DNA of 64,000 bases, from NCBI GenBank assembly GCA_016711085.1, contig JADJTR010000005.1:124001-188000 (forward strand), read 5' to 3'. The notes under the pieces were generated by a model. The model was not told where the DNA came from. It saw only the letters and a list, made by a program, of their open reading frames with translations, and ran no database searches. Positions 60,659-64,000 of the stretch are shown in pieces (position 1 is the first letter of the stretch; every line of letters begins with the position of its first letter). Source of the stretch: Phyllobacteriaceae bacterium. Lineage in GTDB: Bacteria > Pseudomonadota > Alphaproteobacteria > Rhizobiales > Rhizobiaceae. The position numbers and the translations under genes are program-made.

Positions 60659-60916
60659 ATGGCGAAGTCGCTTTATTTCCTAGCCCTGGCGCTTCTGACG
60701 AGCGGCGCCGTTGTCTTGGCGGGCGGCTTCGCCGGCTATCCAACGGACAAGTCGGTCCTTGCCGGCCTGTTCGTCGAAGCGGCTGCATTCGCCGCGATCC
60801 GGTTCAGGTATTTGCCTGACAAACGCCTCTTGTCGACGATAAAACCTGATTTATTGTTGCTTCTGCTCGCTTTGTTTGCCTACGCGGCGTGCCTTAATTT
60901 CTTCATCGAAAGTTAA
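60659..60916 (+). CDS. Small membrane protein, possible immunity protein
   Basis: An 85-residue protein with three hydrophobic segments (SLYFLALALLTSGAVVLAGG, SVLAGLFVEAAAFAAI, LLLLLLALFAYAACLNFF). It lies 11 bases after the glycine-rich gene. Bacteriocin immunity proteins are often of this size and type, but there is no family match. Confidence 0.5.
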   Translation: MAKSLYFLALALLTSGAVVLAGGFAGYPTDKSVLAGLFVEAAAFAAIRFRYLPDKRLLSTIKPDLLLLLLALFAYAACLNFFIES

Positions 60917-60943
60917 TTACGACCGGAGGGCGCACTTATTGTC

Positions 60944-61210
60944 TTGTCTATTGTTATCATTTTCCCATTGGCGGAAGAGTTGTTCTTTCGCGACTACATG
61001 TTTCACATGCTGGAGGCGGAGGGCTATCCGGCCAACGCGCTTGTGTTTTTCACCACGCTGTTCTGGATTGGCGCGCATTTTCACCTTGGCGCCTGGGCAT
61101 TCGCACTCATTCCCGTCGGCGTCCTGCTCGGCCTGTTGCGCGCCCGCAGCGGCGCAGTGATTTGGCCGATCATCGGCCACGCCCTCTACAACGCCGTGCT
61201 TTTCATCTGA
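60944..61210 (+). CDS. Minimal CPBP (CAAX-like) intramembrane protease
   Basis: An 88-residue membrane protein with the CPBP motifs in order: AEELFFRDYMF (Glu-Glu, Arg16), FWIGAHFHLGAWAF (His45/47) and GHALYN (His79, Asn83). It is far shorter than usual (~200 residues or more), holding little beyond the core. GGAGGG is upstream, but the best-spaced codon is ATT; TTG at MSIVII is the annotated start. The missing N-terminal helices may be supplied by the preceding small membrane protein, making a split protease. Confidence 0.6.
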   Translation: MSIVIIFPLAEELFFRDYMFHMLEAEGYPANALVFFTTLFWIGAHFHLGAWAFALIPVGVLLGLLRARSGAVIWPIIGHALYNAVLFI

Positions 61211-61222
61211 TGGGAAGTCGCC

Positions 61223-61399
61223 ATGCCCGAAATGCTCAAACCCGCGATACAGTTCCTTGTCATGTTCACGGTGATGTTTGGCGGATTTCGCTGGATCGCG
61301 CGCTGGCCGGCGAAACTCGCGGCGGCGACCGCGTTGGGGGCATCCGTGCTGAATTTCGTCCTGCACCCCTGGTTCGCGGTGCTGTTCGAAGGGCGATGA
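61223..61399 (+). CDS. 58-residue membrane protein of the same cassette
   Basis: A short frame with GGGAAG ahead of the ATG (MPEMLKPAIQFLVMFTVMFG), and a second hydrophobic stretch (LAAATALGASVLNFVL). It starts 12 bases after the CPBP gene and is in the same direction. No family recognised. Confidence 0.45.
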   Translation: MPEMLKPAIQFLVMFTVMFGGFRWIARWPAKLAAATALGASVLNFVLHPWFAVLFEGR

Positions 61400-61431
61400 A
61401 TGGAGCGAACGCGGGAGCCGGACACGCCCCC

Positions 61432-62145
61432 CTACCCGCGCGCTCTCATAAACGCCCGCTTGTGGAACGCCTGCTGCGCCGGCGCATAGCGATACGCCGC
61501 GCCGACCGGGCAGGCGTTGCGGGCCGAGCAGCCGCCATGCGGGCGTTCTTCGATGTCCGCCGAGCGCAGATGCGCCGCGCAGGCCGCGGCATCGAAGCCG
61601 GAAAGCGAATAGGCCCCGACCGGGCAAGCGGTGAGGCAAGGCTGGTCAACGCATTGATCGCACGGGTGATTCATCGCCTGAGGCGCTTGAATCGATAGTT
61701 CAACATCGAACAGCAACGCCGCACGGTAGGCGTGCCACAGTCCGTATTCGGGGTGCATCAGCACGCCGAGCGGCGAGGCCTTCAGCCCCTCCGCCCGCAT
61801 GGCCCAGCGCTGGAAAGGATGCCACGGTCGATCATTCGGATAGACGGCGCGGGCGCCATAATGCGCCGCCAGGCCGCCGATTGTCTCGACAGTCCAGCTA
61901 TCGAGAGGATCGGCCATGATGTCCGGCTGGCGGTCGAGCCAGGCGGAGAATTCCCGCCACATTGCGCCGCCGCCATTTCCGATGAGCAGCAGAGATTTCG
62001 CCGGCGCGCCGGCAGGTCCCGCCGGAGCATCCTCGCCGTCGGCGAAAACGAACCCGCCGCGCAACGACAGACCGAGTTCGCCAAGACAGTCGGATAGACC
62101 GGGTGGAAGGCGTTGCGATGGCGTCACGGCATTCCCCGACTGCAT
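61432..62145 (-). CDS. 4Fe-4S ferredoxin-domain protein
   Basis: A 237-residue protein with a C-terminal iron-sulfur region. CDQCVDQPCLTACPVGAYS gives one cluster set, and a second group (CAAHL, GGCSARNACPVGAA) gives more ligands. The N-terminal part (LLLIGNGGGAMWREFSAWLD) and the layout recall the ferredoxin half of epoxyqueuosine reductase (QueG), but the B12-binding half is missing. Start at MQSGNAV; an upstream ATG is possible. A diverged copy of its 3' end lies 1.25 kb away. Confidence 0.72.
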   Translation of the reverse strand: MQSGNAVTPSQRLPPGLSDCLGELGLSLRGGFVFADGEDAPAGPAGAPAKSLLLIGNGGGAMWREFSAWLDRQPDIMADPLDSWTVETIGGLAAHYGARAVYPNDRPWHPFQRWAMRAEGLKASPLGVLMHPEYGLWHAYRAALLFDVELSIQAPQAMNHPCDQCVDQPCLTACPVGAYSLSGFDAAACAAHLRSADIEERPHGGCSARNACPVGAAYRYAPAQQAFHKRAFMRARG

Positions 62146-62330
62146 CCTGCGAAGGCGGATGAGAGGCCGAAACGGCCGCGCATTCAAGCCCTTCGCCACA
62201 GCCCGTAGGCCGGCAAATGAAATCCGGCCCGGAACGCTTTTCCCCGTCGCACCGCGAAATTGAAACCCGGTTCCTTCTTTTCGCGGTCGTAAATCCGCAT
62301 TCCTGCCGGCATTCGCAAGGATTTCCAGGC

Positions 62331-63086
62331 ATGCCGACCCAGGACCATATCCACGCCGCGGCGCTCGCCAAACGCCTTGCGCCGCTCCCGCTTGACGACC
62401 GCCTCGCGGCGATCGCGGCGCTGCCCGGCCGCATCGTCTTCACCACCGGTCTCGGCGTCGAGGATCAGGCGCTGACCGGCGCGATCGCGCGTTTGGCGCC
62501 GGGAACCCGCTCGCGATTCGGTTTGGCGACGCTCGACACCGGCCGCCTCTTTGCCGAAACGCTCGACCTGATCGCGGCGACCGAGGCGGCGACCGGGCTG
62601 GCCATCGCCCGTTACTCGCCGACGCCGGCCGACATCGCCGCCTTCGCCGATCGCCATGGCGTCGACGGTTTCTACGACAGCGTCGAGGCGCGCCACGCCT
62701 GCTGCGCCGCGCGCAAGCTGCGGCCGCTCGCCCGCGCGCTCGACGGCGCGACCTGTTGGGTGACCGGGCTCAGGCGCGGCCAGTCGGGCGCGCGCGCCGA
62801 AACGCCGCTCGCCGCGTTCGACTCCGCCGATGGCGTGACGAAGCTCAACCCGCTTGCCGATCTCGACATCGGCGCCATTCGCGAATTGGCGGCGCGCGCC
62901 GGCGTTCCGCTCAATCCGCTGCACGCACGCGGCTATGCTTCGATCGGCTGCGAACCGTGCACGCGGGCGATCCGCCCCGGCGAAGACGAACGCGCCGGGC
63001 GCTGGTGGTGGGAAAGCGACGCCAAACGCGAATGCGGCCTGCATGTCGCGCCGATTGCCGCAATCGCGGTGGAGGCGCGCCCGTGA
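62331..63086 (+). CDS. cysH: Adenylyl-sulfate (APS/PAPS) reductase
   Basis: A 251-residue reductase of the assimilatory sulfate pathway. The paired cysteines that bind the 4Fe-4S cluster of APS-type enzymes are present (HACCAARKLRPL and IGCEPCTRAI), and the catalytic cysteine lies in KRECGLHV. The PP-loop-type fold starts FTTGLGVEDQALTGAI. This favours APS over PAPS as substrate. It is the first visible gene of a cysH-cysD-(cysN) operon, with cysD overlapping by GTGA. A longer upstream start is possible. Confidence 0.9.
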   Translation: MPTQDHIHAAALAKRLAPLPLDDRLAAIAALPGRIVFTTGLGVEDQALTGAIARLAPGTRSRFGLATLDTGRLFAETLDLIAATEAATGLAIARYSPTPADIAAFADRHGVDGFYDSVEARHACCAARKLRPLARALDGATCWVTGLRRGQSGARAETPLAAFDSADGVTKLNPLADLDIGAIRELAARAGVPLNPLHARGYASIGCEPCTRAIRPGEDERAGRWWWESDAKRECGLHVAPIAAIAVEARP

Positions 63087-63988
63087 CCCGTCTGTCCCCC
63101 CATCTCGCCGCGCTCGAGAGCGAGGCGATCCACGTCTTCCGCGAAGTGGCGGCGACGGCGCGCAAGCCGGTGCTGCTTTATTCGATCGGCAAGGATTCCT
63201 CGGTCCTCTTGCATCTGGCGCGCAAGGCCTTCTTTCCCGGTCCGTTGCCGTTCCCTGTGCTGCATGTCGACACCGGCTGGAAATTCGCCGAGATGATCGA
63301 TTTCCGCGACCAAACCGCGCGCCAGCTCGGCCTCGACCTGATCGTCCACGTCAATCCGCGCGGTGCGGCCGAGGGCATTTCGCCGTTTTCCCACGGCTCC
63401 GCTGTCCACACCGACGTGATGAAGACCGAGGCGCTGAAGCAGGCGCTCGACGCCCACGGTTTCGACGCGGCCTTCGGCGGGGCGCGCCGCGACGAGGAGG
63501 CGTCGCGCGCCAAGGAGCGCATCCTGTCGTTTCGCGCTCCCGGCCATCGCTGGGATCCGCGGGCCCAGCGGCCGGAACTGTGGATGCATTTCAACACGCG
63601 GCTGAAGCCGGGCGAAAGCCTGCGCGCCTTTCCCCTGTCGAACTGGACCGAACTCGATGTCTGGCGCTATGTCGAGGCAGAGGAAATCCCGGTCGTCCCG
63701 CTCTATTTCGCCGCGACGCGTCCGGTGGTCCGGCGCGACGGAATGTGGATTTCCGCCGCCGATCCGCGCCTGCCGCTGTTTCCCGACGAGATCGTCGAGC
63801 GCCGCAAGGTCCGCTTCCGCACGCTTGGTTGCTGGCCGCTGACAGGCGCGGTGGAGTCGAACGCCGCCGATCTGGCCGCCATGATCGCCGAGATCGAATC
63901 CGCCACCCATTCCGAGCGCCAGGGCCGCGCCATCGATCGCGACCAGACTGGCTCGATGGAGCGCAAGAAACGCGAAGGGTATTTCTGA
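63083..63988 (+). CDS. cysD: Sulfate adenylyltransferase small subunit (CysD)
   Basis: A 301-residue ATP sulfurylase subunit that makes APS from sulfate and ATP together with CysN. The PP-loop is YSIGKDSSVLLHLARKAF. Further family segments are HVDTGWKFAEMIDFRD, FGGARRDEEASRAKERILSF, FPLSNWTELDVWRYV and LGCWPLTGAVES, with the tail MERKKREGYF. Start is GTG overlapping the cysH stop. Its product APS is the substrate of the preceding reductase. Confidence 0.93.
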   Translation: MTRLSPHLAALESEAIHVFREVAATARKPVLLYSIGKDSSVLLHLARKAFFPGPLPFPVLHVDTGWKFAEMIDFRDQTARQLGLDLIVHVNPRGAAEGISPFSHGSAVHTDVMKTEALKQALDAHGFDAAFGGARRDEEASRAKERILSFRAPGHRWDPRAQRPELWMHFNTRLKPGESLRAFPLSNWTELDVWRYVEAEEIPVVPLYFAATRPVVRRDGMWISAADPRLPLFPDEIVERRKVRFRTLGCWPLTGAVESNAADLAAMIAEIESATHSERQGRAIDRDQTGSMERKKREGYF

Positions 63989-64000
63989 TGGTCGCCGCGC
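63988..64000 (+). CDS. Start of the next gene, probably cysN (truncated by window end)
   Basis: ATG overlaps the cysD stop (TGATG) and only MVAA is readable. CysN, the GTPase subunit of ATP sulfurylase, follows cysD in nearly all such operons, so this is inferred from position alone. Confidence 0.5.

Overview
The window reads as a chromosomal segment of a high-GC alphaproteobacterium, most likely of the order Hyphomicrobiales (Rhizobiales). The best lineage marker is the acpXL / paired ketoacyl-synthase / dehydrogenase / lpxXL cluster for very-long-chain acylation of lipid A. The rhizobial-type glycine-betaine and homocysteine methylation genes and the abundant palindromic repeats agree with this. 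Genes are densely packed on both strands, often with ATGA or GTGA overlaps. No rRNA, tRNA, CRISPR array, prophage or complete insertion sequence was seen.

Layout. 0-3 kb: acyl-CoA carboxylase beta subunit and enoyl-CoA hydratase, divergent from a TetR regulator with a perfect palindromic operator. 3-7.4 kb: putA and its Lrp-type regulator. 7.5-9.8 kb: an AT-rich foreign-looking secreted protein beside a decayed di-heme cytochrome c peroxidase gene. 9.8-12.4 kb: Crp-like regulator, acetyltransferase and a GabD-type dehydrogenase. 12.7-18.5 kb: the very-long-chain fatty acid/lipid A cluster, ending in a degenerate ManC-like protein. 18.5-25.4 kb: L,D-transpeptidase, M20 amidohydrolase and a peptide-type ABC transporter operon with two damaged members. 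25.4-30.6 kb: TerB-like, TauE-like, valine-catabolism genes, a structured-RNA candidate, SIMPL and HdeA-like proteins. 30.7-35.6 kb: AhpD-like protein, class III transaminase, TPR protein and DHH phosphoesterase. 35.8-40.2 kb: MttB-family methyltransferase and dimethylglycine-dehydrogenase-like gene. 40.3-49.4 kb: broken pabB-pabC, a DddP-like M24 protein, PPK2, a desaturase, an XRE regulator and a betaine/homocysteine methyltransferase behind a palindromic operator. 49.5-56.3 kb: HxlR regulator, ATC-hydrolase-like protein, DadA-like oxidoreductase, MoaD-like/BNR pair, amidase, esterase and alcohol dehydrogenase. 56.4-60.1 kb: ECF sigma factor, split vWA protein and a zincin-like secreted protein. 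60.2-61.4 kb: a four-gene small-protein cassette that looks bacteriocin-like, flanked by a diverged direct repeat. 61.4-64 kb: ferredoxin-like protein and the start of the cysH-cysD-(cysN) sulfate assimilation operon.

Two themes stand out. First, a family of ~90-bp inverted-repeat elements occurs at several sites. Two copies lie in frame inside genes (putA and a periplasmic-binding-protein gene) and are translated as Pro/Gly-rich segments. One breaks pabC, one is intergenic, and a half-copy supplies the end of dppD and the start of dppF. Second, an unusual number of genes carry lesions: single-base frameshifts in dppC, the dimethylglycine dehydrogenase gene, pabB/pabC, a DadA-like gene and probably the vWA gene, plus internal deletions in the peroxidase gene and dppF. 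These may be real decay or, for the single-base ones, sequence error; raw reads would decide.

Glycine-betaine metabolism is a recurrent thread: the MttB-like protein, the dimethylglycine-dehydrogenase-like protein and the homocysteine methyltransferase would together strip and reuse methyl groups. All function calls come from reading the sequence and recalling protein families; no search was run.
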